Below are positions 10,427 to 22,199 of a stretch of 64,000 bases of DNA, piece after piece. The notes under the pieces are model-generated. The model saw only the letters and a list, made by a program, of their open reading frames with translations. It ran no database searches and was not told the origin of the DNA. The stretch's first letter is position 1. Each line of letters starts with the position of its first letter. The DNA comes from Monosporascus cannonballus (lineage: Eukaryota; Ascomycota; Sordariomycetes; Xylariales). The DNA lies in the NCBI GenBank assembly GCA_004154925.1, contig QJNS01000009.1, positions 372,001 through 436,000 of the forward strand. The letters run 5' to 3'. The position numbers were made by a program, and so were the translations under genes.

Positions 10427-11823
10427 AGATTTGGGTCGCGAGGCCGGGGGAAGAGGCACTTCATAAATTTGAAAGCAGTAAATAGAAATTTAGAAGAACC
10501 AATCCTAAGGCATAACATCTATCAGCGAGACGCTGAGACTCGCCGGGCCGCAGGGAGTCGGCAGGCCCGTTATCCGCTAGTTCCCGGGCGGCGATCGCAC
10601 CCTAATAATGGACTTCACAGTTGGGGAATAGAGACTCATCCAGGGGATCATTCGTACCGGCGACCATGCCTATAACGCCGTTTATACGGTAACTAATAGG
10701 CAATGCTAATAATTTCCAGCAATTCTGTGAAACGGGATATTATCAGATATCATGTTTTTGGTTTAATGCGGAATTAAAATAGTCCAATTCCGTACCGTTA
10801 TTCAACCGGAGTAATATTATAATGTAATAGGTATTGAACAGAACTAACGCAAGGGCCCGGCCCGGCCCCCCCCCGAGGCTCCGTAATGCAAATGCCCAAG
10901 GCTGCTCGGGATACGTCGTTAAATACCCGCCACACTTCGCTGGTGTTGCTAGCTATAACGCATAATTAGCAACTAATGGGAGCCTGCGATCTTGCAAGGA
11001 AAAGGGAGAGGGGGAGCCATGGATCCGTGAATCGGCGGGGGTAATCAATAGCAAATACGCGACGCGACCGGCGCCGTCCCGCCCATCGGCGTGACCTCGC
11101 GGCGGTATCATCGATTTGGCACCCTGGGACTTTCGGGGTGATTCAGTCGAGATTGGAACGTTTGACACAAATCTTTCTCGTCAAGGCCGCCGCCGGCTTT
11201 CGAGAACCGGGGTACTGAGGTGTGGGTAATCGGGAGAAACAACGGGGATCAATCACATTCGTTATCGAGGACCGTCGACGGCGCGGAGCGACGGGATGGC
11301 GTCTGGGTAGGAAACGAGTGCTAAGTGGACGGGCACAAGAAAATGGAGTTTATAAGCGCAAGCGCTCCACCCCGGCCATGAGGGGGCCAACGCCCCGATA
11401 CGATGTATTCGACAGAGGTCGCGATTAGCCGGGGAGCGGAGGTTCGCTCACAAGTAGATCGGTAGATAGATGATAATGAGGCAGATGGGGTTGGTTGCTG
11501 TCCGTTCTCTGTCTAGCTTAAGCTAGGGGCTTTTGCCCCTGTCTACCGTAGGCGGGTAGGTGGTTAGTTGGGTAGCGAAAAGGAGTGAAGGTGGCTAGGG
11601 GTAAATGAGCGTATAGGAACTGGATGAAGAGCTGCCCTAGAGCCCCGGGACCAGGAGGCTCCTTATATGGACATCAACACCATACTCCGGGGCCTTCCAT
11701 GCATATACCCGTGGCCCCGTATCGCTAGGCGGGTAAGAGAGAAGTTGAGTAGGTGGTGGGTGCGCTTACGTGGATGGGTCCGAGTAATCTGCGTGCTTGT
11801 CGATATATGATGATACGATGCCG
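10427..11823. other. intergenic region between the tps2-type gene and the transposon block
   Basis: About 1.4 kb. It holds a G/C run (GGCCCGGCCC followed by a C-tract) at about 10856-10873 and a short perfect hairpin, AGGGGCTTTTGCCCCT, at about 11525-11540. No convincing gene. Composition is normal, so RIP has not spread here. Confidence 0.4.
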
Positions 11824-11831
11824 CTCCCGGC

Positions 11832-12030
11832 TAGGGTTTGCAATGGGTACCCAAATGGGTACCCATCACTACCCACGGATGATATTTTCAATCATAAATA
11901 AATAATAAACATCTGTAAACAATACAGAATTACTTGTATAATAAATCTTTCTAGGAAACCCTAAGTATTAAGCTTTTATGACGTGTGAATTTACGTCGTG
12001 GGTAGTGATGGGTACCCATTGCAAACCCTA
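11832..12030. mobile_element. hAT-type MITE (199 bp) with perfect 8-bp target duplication
   Basis: The element begins TAGGGTTTGCAATGGGTACC and ends with the reverse complement. The arms continue through ATCACTACCCACG; the left arm has an extra 12-bp repeat of the GGGTACCC unit. The 8-bp flanks are identical, CTCCCGGC at 11824-11831 and at 12031-12038. An 8-bp duplication with a TAGGG...CCCTA terminus is characteristic of the hAT superfamily. The interior is AT-rich and non-coding, so the element depends on a transposase elsewhere. Confidence 0.9.
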
Positions 12031-12132
12031 CTCCCGGCTGATTATGGGAGCGGAAGCGAGAGTCGGAGGGTAGCGAGGGGATTAGACGGACGGGTGGTTG
12101 TTTGCCTTGAGTACCGTAGAGAGGTAGATGGG

Positions 12133-12353
12133 TGTGAGACCCTGCATCACACACAGAAGCATATATATCTGAAGAAAAGGTATATTAAAGGTTGCATAAC
12201 CTCTAGAAGGTTCTCTGTAAAAGGTGAAGGTGGTGAACCCTTCTTAAATACATATAAAAACAGTGGTAGCCAAGAGATAATGATACCGGAGTAGTTGAAG
12301 CAATTTCTATTAGCTTGTTAGCTAACTAAGCCATGGCATAGCTAAATTTAACA
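12133..12353 (-). repeat. Copia-1 3' LTR (left copy, 221 bp)
   Basis: Runs from TGTGAGACC to TTTAACA on the plus strand. It is a direct repeat of 31973-32193; differences are nearly all transitions. Its left, outer part keeps CA/TG pairs that are mutated in the right copy, and the reverse holds at its inner end. Confidence 0.9.
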
Positions 12354-12363
12354 TACCCCCCCA
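12354..12363 (-). promoter_or_regulatory. Copia-1 polypurine tract
   Basis: On the minus strand TGGGGGGGTA sits directly before the 3' LTR. This is the expected plus-strand priming site for reverse transcription and fixes the element orientation. Confidence 0.75.
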
Positions 12364-12556
12364 GCTGTTAGGAATTAACAGCTGAAGCTTTTATGATATT
12401 GAGCAATTGCCCAAAAAGGAAATACCGTAATGGTTAGCTTTTAACAAATAATAGATAAAACGCAAAAACGGAAACAAAAAAAAGGGTAATTAGTATCTCG
12501 ATTAATTAGGAAAGTTATTGGAGATGTTAAAACTTTTAACTAGATTCGAACCCATA

Positions 12557-12970
12557 TGTTATGACCTAACGGTCTTGGCTCCTGGAAACGGTCGGGATTC
12601 TGTAAAGTTAGACCCCGACCCAGCCAAGAAGTTACGTAACCGGCTTAAAGGACTTAAGGGCCCTAATTGGTTAAAAGGGCTTAAGCCGGTTAAGCACCAA
12701 AGGGGGCTTAAAGGGGCTTAAAGAGACTTAATTAAAAAGATGTCGTTAAGCCGTGGTAAATACCTTAAGCCAGGATAAGGACATATATTTATTAATTCCA
12801 TAATTTAAATAATTTCAATTTATAATATAATATTATTATTTAAAGTATTTTTGGAATTACGAAATGTAATATAATTATTATATTTATTATTTCGATTTTT
12901 ACGATATTTTTATTAACGTAAACCCGTATAATTAAAATTTAATAATTAATTAAACCGTTTAGCCGTTATA
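12557..12970 (+). repeat. Gypsy-1 5' LTR
   Basis: Begins TGTTATGACCTAACGG and ends GCCGTTATA, which was ACA before RIP. The first 220 bp keep normal composition, with a GGTCGGG...CCCGACC hairpin and many CTTAA units. The last 180 bp are almost pure AT. Confidence 0.85.
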
Positions 12971-13832
12971 CGTTATAAAGTTTTGTTTAATAATATTATT
13001 AAATTTAGAATAATATTTAATATTATCAAAATATCGATTAACGTTTATAAAACCTGTATTTAATAATTTCAGGTTCGAATTCGGGAATTAAAGAAAAAAA
13101 TTCGATAAATTAGGGTTACGTTATTTACCTAAGCCTTTTTCGCCTGTATAAAGCTTAACAAGCTAGAGTTTTATAATAAAAAGGGTAATTTTTAAATTTT
13201 TTTCAATATAAATAGGAATTTATATTCGTTTTTTAGATTTTAGCAACTTAGCGGATCAGGTTTTAGTAATAAAAGTATTCTTAATAAAAAATATTATTAA
13301 TTAATTTAAATCTATTATAAGGATTTTTCCGGAAATAAGAAAATTGGATAAAAAAATTTATTAATAAGATTTTTTTATTTTATATTAATTTCGAAAATAA
13401 AGTGCGCGATAATTTTAACAATCCGAATAAAGAACGATTTACAACCTAATAACTTTTATAATTTCGATAAAAAAAACTTATATTTAAATATATCGTAACG
13501 TTTAAAAGTTTTGCAATTAAGGCAAAATAAAGGAAATAATAAAAGCGACATCTTTATCGATATATTTTATAAAAAGTTAAAAAATAATATGAAAAATAAA
13601 ATTATTTGGATTAAGCAATTTATTACTTTAGACTGGCATATTACAAAAATAATTAAAATTGATAATCGCCAATTTGAAAAATATTAAAAAAAAAAGATAA
13701 TACGTTTTACATTCGGGATATAATAAATTTAACCAAAGGAAAAAACGAAACATAACCCTTATTTTTTACGGAACGGCGCCAGAATTTATGGAATTTGGAG
13801 TTACTTATAAATCAAATTAAAGTTAAATTAAA

Positions 13833-13875
13833 TATTTTAATTATAATAAAATAGGATATGGATTTAAAAAATATA
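13833..13875 (+). pseudogene. Gypsy-1 gag zinc knuckle remnant
   Basis: The frame reads YFNYNKIGYGFKKY, the CCHC pattern CX2CX4HX4C with every cysteine and the histidine turned into tyrosine. TGT/TGC-to-TAT and CAT-to-TAT changes are what RIP at TpG/CpA produces. This marks the nucleocapsid end of gag. Confidence 0.7.
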
Positions 13876-15349
13876 AAGAATTTAAGAGGTTACGGCAAAA
13901 TAACTGGACATTTATATTAAAAAATAATTTAAAAATAATTGAGAAAACGATAATAAAATTATTAACATAATTTAGATAAAATATACATTAAGTTTGCAAT
14001 AAAAGGTTTAACGGGGATTATTACGATAAAAAGTTCGACGAAAAATGCAAAAAGTTAAAAAGCTGATTTAATAAATATTACGAACATAATAAAAAACGTT
14101 ATAAAGATAATTATCCGAATATTAGAATTAGACGGAAAAAATTTGTCCTGGAATTTTTGATCGATACGGCAGAATAGATGCCATATATTGTCAATAACGA
14201 GAATATCCCGATTACGAAAAATGGAAGTAATATATTTACGAACGAATTATTCGTATATATTTTGAAGGATTTAACTTTCCAAACCGTGTTAAAAATAATA
14301 AGAACGATAAATAATAATATCGATAATTTCGAACTATAGCCCCAAAAAATATCCAGCAATTGGTCGAAGAAAAATTTAACCCCCTAAAAAAATAATACTC
14401 GTAAGAAAACCCTTTTGTTATTATAGATAATGTAATTATCAAACGGAAAAAAAGTTAATTTAATACATAATACAACAATATTGATAAAGAATTATTACGG
14501 ATTTTTATTTTTATTTAGTATTTATTATAAATCCATAGAAAAAAAAACTATTAAGAAAGAAATACGTTAATTTATAAGAAATTTCTAAAATAACAATTAG
14601 GACGACATATAATAGGATGCAATTGCAAATATAAAAAAATAAATTATTCGATAACAAAATATTTGCAGCAAAATTACAAGTAATTAATATAATTCGAAGA
14701 AATAATACGCCGGCAATAATAATAAATATAACAATTTAACGCGTGAAACGAAAAAATATAAATAAAATTTAATTAATTCGAATAAAAATTGAAAGAAAAA
14801 GGTTATCTATAAAAAGGCTGTAAAATAACAAAACCTAGAAAAATTAAACGGAATTTTTAGAAAAAACTTCAAATGCAATAATAAAAAACGTTAACGACTT
14901 TATTACTTTAGAAATACAAATTAAAACATATTAATATACCGTAGTAATAGATTACGGAGTTCTGGGTGGGAATTATATTATACCGGATATAGTTAATAAA
15001 TTTAAAGTGTTATAGAAATATAAGTTAAAACTTTATATAACGACGAATACCGAAAGTTAGGAATTCGTTTACGATAACGAAAAAATTATACGTAAAATTA
15101 ATTATTTCGAGATTTTTATTTAAGGATAATACCAGATAATTAATTTTAATGTCGTTTTATTCGAGAATTACGATATGATTTTCGGATTATTATGGATACG
15201 TTAATATAAAATTTTGATTAACGGTAAAACTGGCTAGGTAAAATTTATTTTATTTCTTATTAATAAACAAAAAAAGGATTGAAGATTTTAATATTTAATC
15301 GATAATAACGATAAATATAGGCATAAAAATATAATAAAAACGTTATTAC

Positions 15350-15767
15350 TGTAACGAACCTGTTATATATCCACCTGGAGGTATAAGCAGTATCCGAAAT
15401 AGGGCCTTAATTTGCAGGTAACAATAGGGCGAAGAATAATTTAGTGGTTTATTCGTTAAAAAGATTTAAAGATTTTTCCCTTAATTAAAAAACGGTGCAG
15501 TTACCTTTTGATTAAGAGCTTAAATTGATAGTTAAAAAGCGAAATTAAGTAGGTGCTATTTATATAAAAGACCGATTTATTATATATCCTAATTCCTAAA
15601 ATAAGTATGTCGTGGATTTATGTGATTTATGTAATTTAGTTAAATTACTTAAATTAATTAGATTACTTAAAAAGCCAAACTTTCCTATCCGGAATTTTCC
15701 CGTAACAGGTTCGCATTAAGCCTTATAAGTAGGTCTTTTCGAGATAAGAACCCTTGTTCCTGTAATA
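15350..15767 (-). repeat. Gypsy-2 3' LTR (left copy)
   Basis: Plus strand runs TGTAACGAACCTG to CTGTAATA. It is colinear with 22200-22617. Its outer (left) end is little mutated and its inner end is RIP-altered. Confidence 0.9.
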
Positions 15768-15783
15768 TTATTTCCCCTTTTTA
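15768..15783 (-). promoter_or_regulatory. Gypsy-2 polypurine tract
   Basis: Minus strand AAAAAGGGGAAATAA abuts the left LTR. A purine run at this place supports minus-strand orientation with the left copy as 3' LTR. Confidence 0.65.
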
Positions 15784-15939
15784 AGGATTTTTATTTCAAA
15801 AATAAATACCGTAAGTAACCGTTTCGTTTTTGGAAAAAATTGGAGACGTCCCAGTTGATTTCATTATAATAGGGTGCATTCAAAAAAAAAAAAAGAAAAT
15901 TTCGCTTGAATTAACGCGACTTTCGCGACGTTCGAATTA

Positions 15940-16500
15940 ATTCGATAAAAAGGTTTGGCATTAAGGTTTTTCCTTATTCTAATTGTATTCGTTTTGGCGA
16001 AGCCGAATATTTTTTCGCTTTTAATATTTTAAGTTATGATTATTATATTTGTCGCCAGCGCCTAGCTTACGACGTTTTGATTATGAACTTTTTGGTAAAA
16101 TTGGGCAAAATATATAATCGGCTGGAAAAAAAGCAAAAAAAGGCGGAAGATACCTTAGTCGAATATCAAGAGGCTGCCGAAAAAAAAATAAAAAAGCTGG
16201 TTGGTCGGATAAGGCGTTTGCGTTTTTAGCAAGAAATTTTAAAGAAAAAGATTATAGCTATTTTAAAGAAAAAAAAGAAATTAGATCGGTTGGAAGAATA
16301 AGAAAGATTGGAAGAAGAACGCCGTCAAACTGAGGCGGAATAAGCGCAATTTGTTTCCGAGATGGATACCGTTATAAAAGCGTTTATTTTCTTCGATTGG
16401 AATGCCGAAGGTTTAGATTTAAACGGGGGACCGTTATTGCCTGCGACCTTGGCCGCGCTGGAAACGGTCGGTCAGGATTTTGGCGGTAAAACGTCTTAAT
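15940..16500 (+). pseudogene. Gypsy-2 opposite-strand frame: cysteine cluster plus charged coiled coil
   Basis: This frame runs against the gag-pol sense of Gypsy-2, between integrase and 3' LTR. It reads a cysteine-type cluster (SNCIRFGEAEYFF, then YYICRQRL) at about 15.97-16.07 kb. A Lys/Glu-rich heptad-like stretch follows (KIYNRLEKKQKKAEDTLVEY, EYQEAAEKKIKKLVGRIRRL, RLEEERRQTEAE) and an acidic C-terminal part (FFDWNAEGLDLNGGPLLPAT). Only a few stops interrupt it, mostly where RIP would turn CAG/CAA into TAG/TAA, while pol is riddled. Zn(II)2Cys6-like clusters start CX2CX6C, which the first segment fits. Its role is unknown. The Gypsy-1 type family has a frame of the same design at the same place. 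Confidence 0.6.
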
Positions 16501-18682
16501 CAGGTCCATCGTATTCGTTAAGTAGTTAAATGGTTTTTACGTATTTTCTTTATATAAATATCCTTTTTATTTAATTAGGTACTGGATTTTGTTTTTAATT
16601 ATTTTAAAATTTAATATTTGTTCGATTTCGTATTTATCAAAATCTTTTTCGAATTTCAGATTTGTTTTTAACGGGGCGTTTTTGGGTATTGGTTTAAATA
16701 AGGAAATATGGAAATTAAGGTATATTTTTATTTTCTTAAGTAGCGATAATTAGTAATTAATTTTAGAAATAACTTTTTTAATTTTAAACGGACTAAGTTT
16801 TTTGAAATCGAATTTGTTATTAGGTTTTTTTATTTTGATTTGTAAAATATTCGAAATTACGTTTTATTTTTGGCATAATAAATAAACTTTATTTCTTTTC
16901 GTTAAAATTAATCTTTTAATTTTTTTCTTATTATAATATTAAATTATTCGTTATTAAAAAAATCGTAATTTATTTTAAAAATAAATTTAAATTATTTTGA
17001 TTTTTGTTATTATCGCTTTTGTTTTCGAGGTAATTATAACGATTTTTGGTACTTTGTTAAATAGTTATTTAAGTTATTTTATTTTTGCATTATGTCCGTA
17101 TATAGTTATATAAGGAAATACGCCCATACTTTCGTTAATAAATATGTTATAGGCGATTTATGCTAATAATAAAAGCTTTACTTAATTATTTTATTAATAA
17201 TTAATGTAATTTCGAAAATATTGTTCCAGGGTTTAATTAAATTATTTTATTTATTTATCCGTTTAAGGATAATATATTGTTAAAAACTTAAGCTTAATAA
17301 CGATTTATTTAAAAAAGCTAATGCCAAATTTTAAAATAAAAAACGTATTTTTATCGGAAATAATTTTTTCTGGTATCTTATGTTTATCGAAGTAATATTT
17401 AATAAAACCGTAAGTTAATTATTTTGCCGTTACGTTTTTTTTGAAAAGTAAAAAGTATTTATATTTGGTAAGTTTGTTGACAATCATCCATATTCCGTCG
17501 TATTAGACTTTAGTAACTGGGTTTTTAAATGGAGGTAAGTTAATGATAAAGTTTTAAGTTATGGTATTTTACGCCTTATTAGGAATGTCGGTAGGTTATA
17601 GTAGCCCATAGGGCTTATAACGTATTACCTTAGCTTTGTTACAAATGTTACAATTCTTAATTACCTTTTTGACCATACGGCGTAGCTCTGAAAAATCATA
17701 TTTTTCCTGAAGTTGTCTGGTGGTTTTGAAAATTCCTTGGTATCCGTACAATAGGTTTTTATGAAATTCCTTTACGAATTGTTCCTATTGATCCTTGGGA
17801 ACATAAATTTTGTTATGATATAATAACTAATCCTTAGATTGTTTTTTTAATTACTAAACTTTTTTTTATTTTTCCGTATTCTAAAAATTCCGGAATTATA
17901 TTAAAAATTCGGGAATTAATATTTTTATTATTTCACATAATTATACGGTACCGTTCTTATTATATTATAATATCTGTATGTTTTTTTGGGGACTTTGGAA
18001 TCGTAATTTCCTTTATAACTAAGAATATCCGCCTGGATATTTTTTTTCCTTTTAATATAATATATCTTAAAGTTAAACCTAAATAAAAAAATTATCCATT
18101 TTTTATATCGTTTATTTAGTTTTTAAGTTTTTATAAATTACGTAAAGTTTTTGTAATTAAAGTAAATATCGAAAGGTTTTTATTCCTTAAAAACGTTAAT
18201 AATTGTTAATAACTTTTTGTCGTAAATCTGATATCTAAATTCTGTATTTCGGAATATTTTCGAATAATATATTATTAAGTATTATTTACGGTTATTTTTT
18301 TGTTATTTTAAAACTGCACCTAAGGCGTATTTTAAAATGTCTATTTTTAGGCGTTTTTTTTGCCTGGATTTAGCATTTTTATTATTAATTTATTAATAAT
18401 TACCTTTTTCAGTTTCCGGAATGCTTTTTTTGCTTTTTCGAAAAGTTTAAATTCCTTTTTAACATATTTCTTAATAGTAAATTTTGTTAATAGTTTAATA
18501 ATATCTCCGTATTTTTCGATTAGGTTACGTACGTAACCCGTAAATCCTAAAATCTGTCGGATATTTATAACGATTGCTTTATCGGGAATAAATTTGTTTT
18601 TAATTGCTTCTAATTTGGAACGTTAAATCTGAATTTGTCCGAAAATAAAAGTAAATCTTAGAAAATCTAATTTCTGGGTATG

Positions 18683-18892
18683 CTATATGTTTTTAGCTGG
18701 GTTAATTCGAATGTTAACTTCGTTTAAAGTTCTAAGTATTTGGGCCATATGTTTTTTATGCTTTTTTAAGGTTTCGGAGTAAATAAGGATGTCGTCGAAA
18801 TAAATAAACATAAATTTGTCCAAAAATTGCCTAAAGGTAATTATAATTAGGCTTTGGAAATTGGCGGAAGCATTAATAAGTTTTATCGGCAT
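18683..18892 (-). pseudogene. Gypsy-2 reverse transcriptase fragment
   Basis: Open 69-codon remnant with the active-site region FMFIYFDDILIYSETLKKH. FDDIL corresponds to the catalytic YxDD box of Ty3/gypsy reverse transcriptases, with Asp-Asp retained. Flanking frames are broken by stops. Confidence 0.85.
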
Positions 18893-19411
18893 TACTTTGT
18901 ATTCGTAAAGTCCGTATACCGTTTTAAATACTGTTTTCTATTTTTTTCTTTTGGTTATTCGGATGCGGTAATAATTATTACGAAAATTAAATGTCATAAA
19001 TTATTTAATTTTGTTAACGTTTTTTTTAAGGTATTTATAAATATTAAAAAATATCCATTTTTAATTATAATATTATTTAATTATTTATAATCGATTATTT
19101 TTTAATAAATAAGATTTCCATTTTTATTAATTTTTTGCTTACCTTCCTTAATTTTTGGTACCATAAAAATAAGGTATTTAGTAAGGGAATTAAAAAGCTG
19201 GATATATATTTTTTTTCAGATTTAGTTATATGTTTTTCTATATGGTTTTAAACTTTTCTGGATTTATATAATAAATTTTGTAAAGTTTAAGATAATATCC
19301 TTTTTTGATAAGTATTTAGTAATCCCATTAACCGTATAACGGTAGCTTATAATTTTTTCTGTTCTTAAATAATTGCTTAAACCTTTAATACTTTAGAGGT
19401 ACGGTAGAATT

Positions 19412-19648
19412 TTAATTAAAAACCCGTATTTCCTTAATAACATAACAGATTTTTCGATTATTTTTTTTTGGTATTTTCGTTTTGTTTTCCCAAAAAAGCG
19501 CCCGTTTTTTCCAATTAATCCGTAAGTTGCTGGAATCAAGCCAAAGTATTCCTAGGATAATATCGTATTCGGAGATATCGGCAATATCCAGCAAAATACG
19601 TTTTTGGTATTTTTGAATTTGTATTAAAAGTTTTTTAGTTTTTCGCAA
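19412..19648 (-). pseudogene. Gypsy-2 protease/linker fragment
   Basis: Open 78-codon remnant containing DIADISEYDIILGILWLDSS, then INWKKR. The pattern D(x)YDIILGxxWL is typical just after the aspartic protease and before reverse transcriptase in chromodomain gypsy elements. Confidence 0.75.
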
Positions 19649-20829
19649 AACTTATCCTTTTTCGTATATGGATAAGGTTTTATCCATTGTACGTAATTTG
19701 TAAAATTTCAATTTATATTTCCAAAAAATCTGATATTTTTCTGCTATTACGGAAGAAATAAAGTTGCTTTTTACGCCGGAATCGATTATCGCTTTAAACG
19801 TTCTGTTTTTATACTAAAAAGAAATTTCGATTTGATTATATATTCCTTTTATTGCTTTACATAAGGTTTTGTAAATTAAGGCTTTCCGGTACCTTAATTT
19901 CGAAAATTTCTGTAATTTTTTAATTTTTAATACCATTTAACTTAAGTAAATTTTTATTTATAAGTTTTTCTAATAACATATTTGGTGTATTAATTATTTT
20001 TATACCGAAACCATGTTTTTTTGCCGTATTTGCACTAAGGTTTCAAAATCGGATTTTTTTCCTGATTTACCTTTAGGTTTTATATTTTCTGGGTTATAAA
20101 ATTAAAGAAGTAATTTTCCGAAAAGGGTATTCCCATATTTAAAAGCTTATATTAAATATAGAATATCGGAAAATAATATAAATATCTTTGCAATATGGCC
20201 TTTTAATTCCGTTTTGATTCGGGATATAAGTAATAAGATTTAAGGTATTTTGGTTATTAAGGAATTTTAGTATATCGGCATTCGTCGTCTAATTTAATAA
20301 ATATTTCTTTTTTTTATTTAGGCCAAAAATTATTATCTTTTTTGGTTTTAAAATAAATAACGTAATCGTCCTAATAATAAGTAATAAAATGTAACAAGTT
20401 ATGAAAATTTACCGTCAACCTTTTTAGGTAAATAATATATTCTAAGAACTTACAAAATTCTAAGAATAATTATTTATGGTTTTTGTCGTCTGGTTAAAAC
20501 TAACCGTTTTTTATATATATCTTACACTTTTGGGAATTAAGGTAACACTAGTATTTTAACCTTATGGTTATCCTGGAAACCGTTTATCCTAAATAATATT
20601 TATAGGTTTTAATTTTAAAGTTTTGGCAAATAGGATAATTTTTATATTTTAAGTTATCGTTTTAAATCTGAATAGTTATAACAATAATAAAATCTGGCTA
20701 AAAGGAAATCAAATTAACCTTTTTCTTTTTTTTTTTGCCTTACTGTCAGTTTTTTATTTAGCCGCTTTGGCTTTTTTCTGGGGTTAAGGAATTTTTCCTT
20801 TCTTAAAATTCCTCTTGGCGGAAGAATAA

Positions 20830-20871
20830 CATTCGCTTTTGAAATACCCCTTTTTGCCATAATTGAAATAT
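20830..20871 (-). pseudogene. Gypsy-2 gag zinc knuckle remnant
   Basis: Reads YFNYGKKGYFKSEC. It is a CCHC knuckle in which the first two cysteines and the histidine became tyrosine and only the last cysteine survives. Confidence 0.75.
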
Positions 20872-22199
20872 TTTACTTTGAATTTGTTTTTTTTGGGCTT
20901 TTTCAAAACGGAACTTATTTTCTTCTAATATTTGCCCTTATCCTTTTTATTTTGGCTTTTAGAGCCCTTATTGTCACCTCGTTTGCCGGTCCTTTTTTTT
21001 CTCAAGGTACCGATTAAAAATACGTCGGTCGACAATAATAATCTTATTTATGTATTTGGCAAAAAATTTAATTTTTGGTTCTTTATATATTTTATCTTTA
21101 ATTAAAGGTTTTAAGCCATTATAATAAAAATAAAATAACGCGTTTTTTAGCCGGTTTAAAATAACGGCTAAACGGTTAAATTTAATTATATATTCGGCGG
21201 TTAACTTAATTTGGTAAAAGAAATAAAGCTATTTAACCGCATTTTACTTTTTATCGGGATTTCCGAATAAAGCGCGTATTTTTTCTTTAAAATTTTTATA
21301 ATCGTTAAAAATATAATTAATAAAGTTTAATAATTTTTTGGGATAATTTTTTAAATAATCCCTTATAATAGGTTCGAATTATAAAAAAACTTTTCCGGTA
21401 AGTAATTACAAAATAGCTATTATTTTTTAATAATTTTTCCTTAAAGAACTTTTATAAAACTTAAGGTATAATCTGGCTTAAATTAAAAATTTTTCCGGGT
21501 TTTCGGATTTATTATAAGGCTTTAAGGAAATTGGCTTATAACCTTTGACGTCCGGCATTCTATGGTAGCTAAGAGGCGGAACTATTCTTTTTCGTAATTA
21601 ATTTGCGCCGAATAAAGGTAAAGTCGAAACTTTTTCCTGCATTTATCTCATATCTAACGAAGGTGGTCGGTAACCAGCCTCTTAATCTCGCCTTTTGGCA
21701 GAACCAAACTAAGGAAAAGCCGGTTTTTTTCCCTTAGTAAGTCAAATATTTTCCTTTTTTAAATTTTTAACTTCTTAAGCTAAAAAATCAAGCCTTTTAT
21801 CCGTAATAAATTTTCTTTCTTTGCCCTTCTAAACCTTAATCCCATATTTTTCCTCCATTTCCTTTTTAATTTCCTTTTTCTCCTTTAATTTTTCTCCCTG
21901 GACTTCGATGGTATCCTTAGAAACCGGGGTAAGTTACTATTAAGGTTGCGAAAATAATAAGCCTTTTTAAAATCGAATAATAAAAGGTGCCATATTATTA
22001 ATTAATTGGAAAAATTTTTAATAAAAAGTAAATCGTTAAGTCTTATTAATAATATCTTATTGGCTAATAACGGAAATCGGGTATATTATTTATTTTTTCA
22101 ACGTTATCCTATATTATCGTTTATATTAAATTTAAAAAGGTTTATACCCTAACTAAACGGTAAATTATTTATTAATTATTAATTAAAGAATTATTTAAA

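Noticed and set aside
10856..10873. C-rich run as a telomere- or centromere-like signal
   Set aside because: A single short homopolymer tract with no repeat unit.
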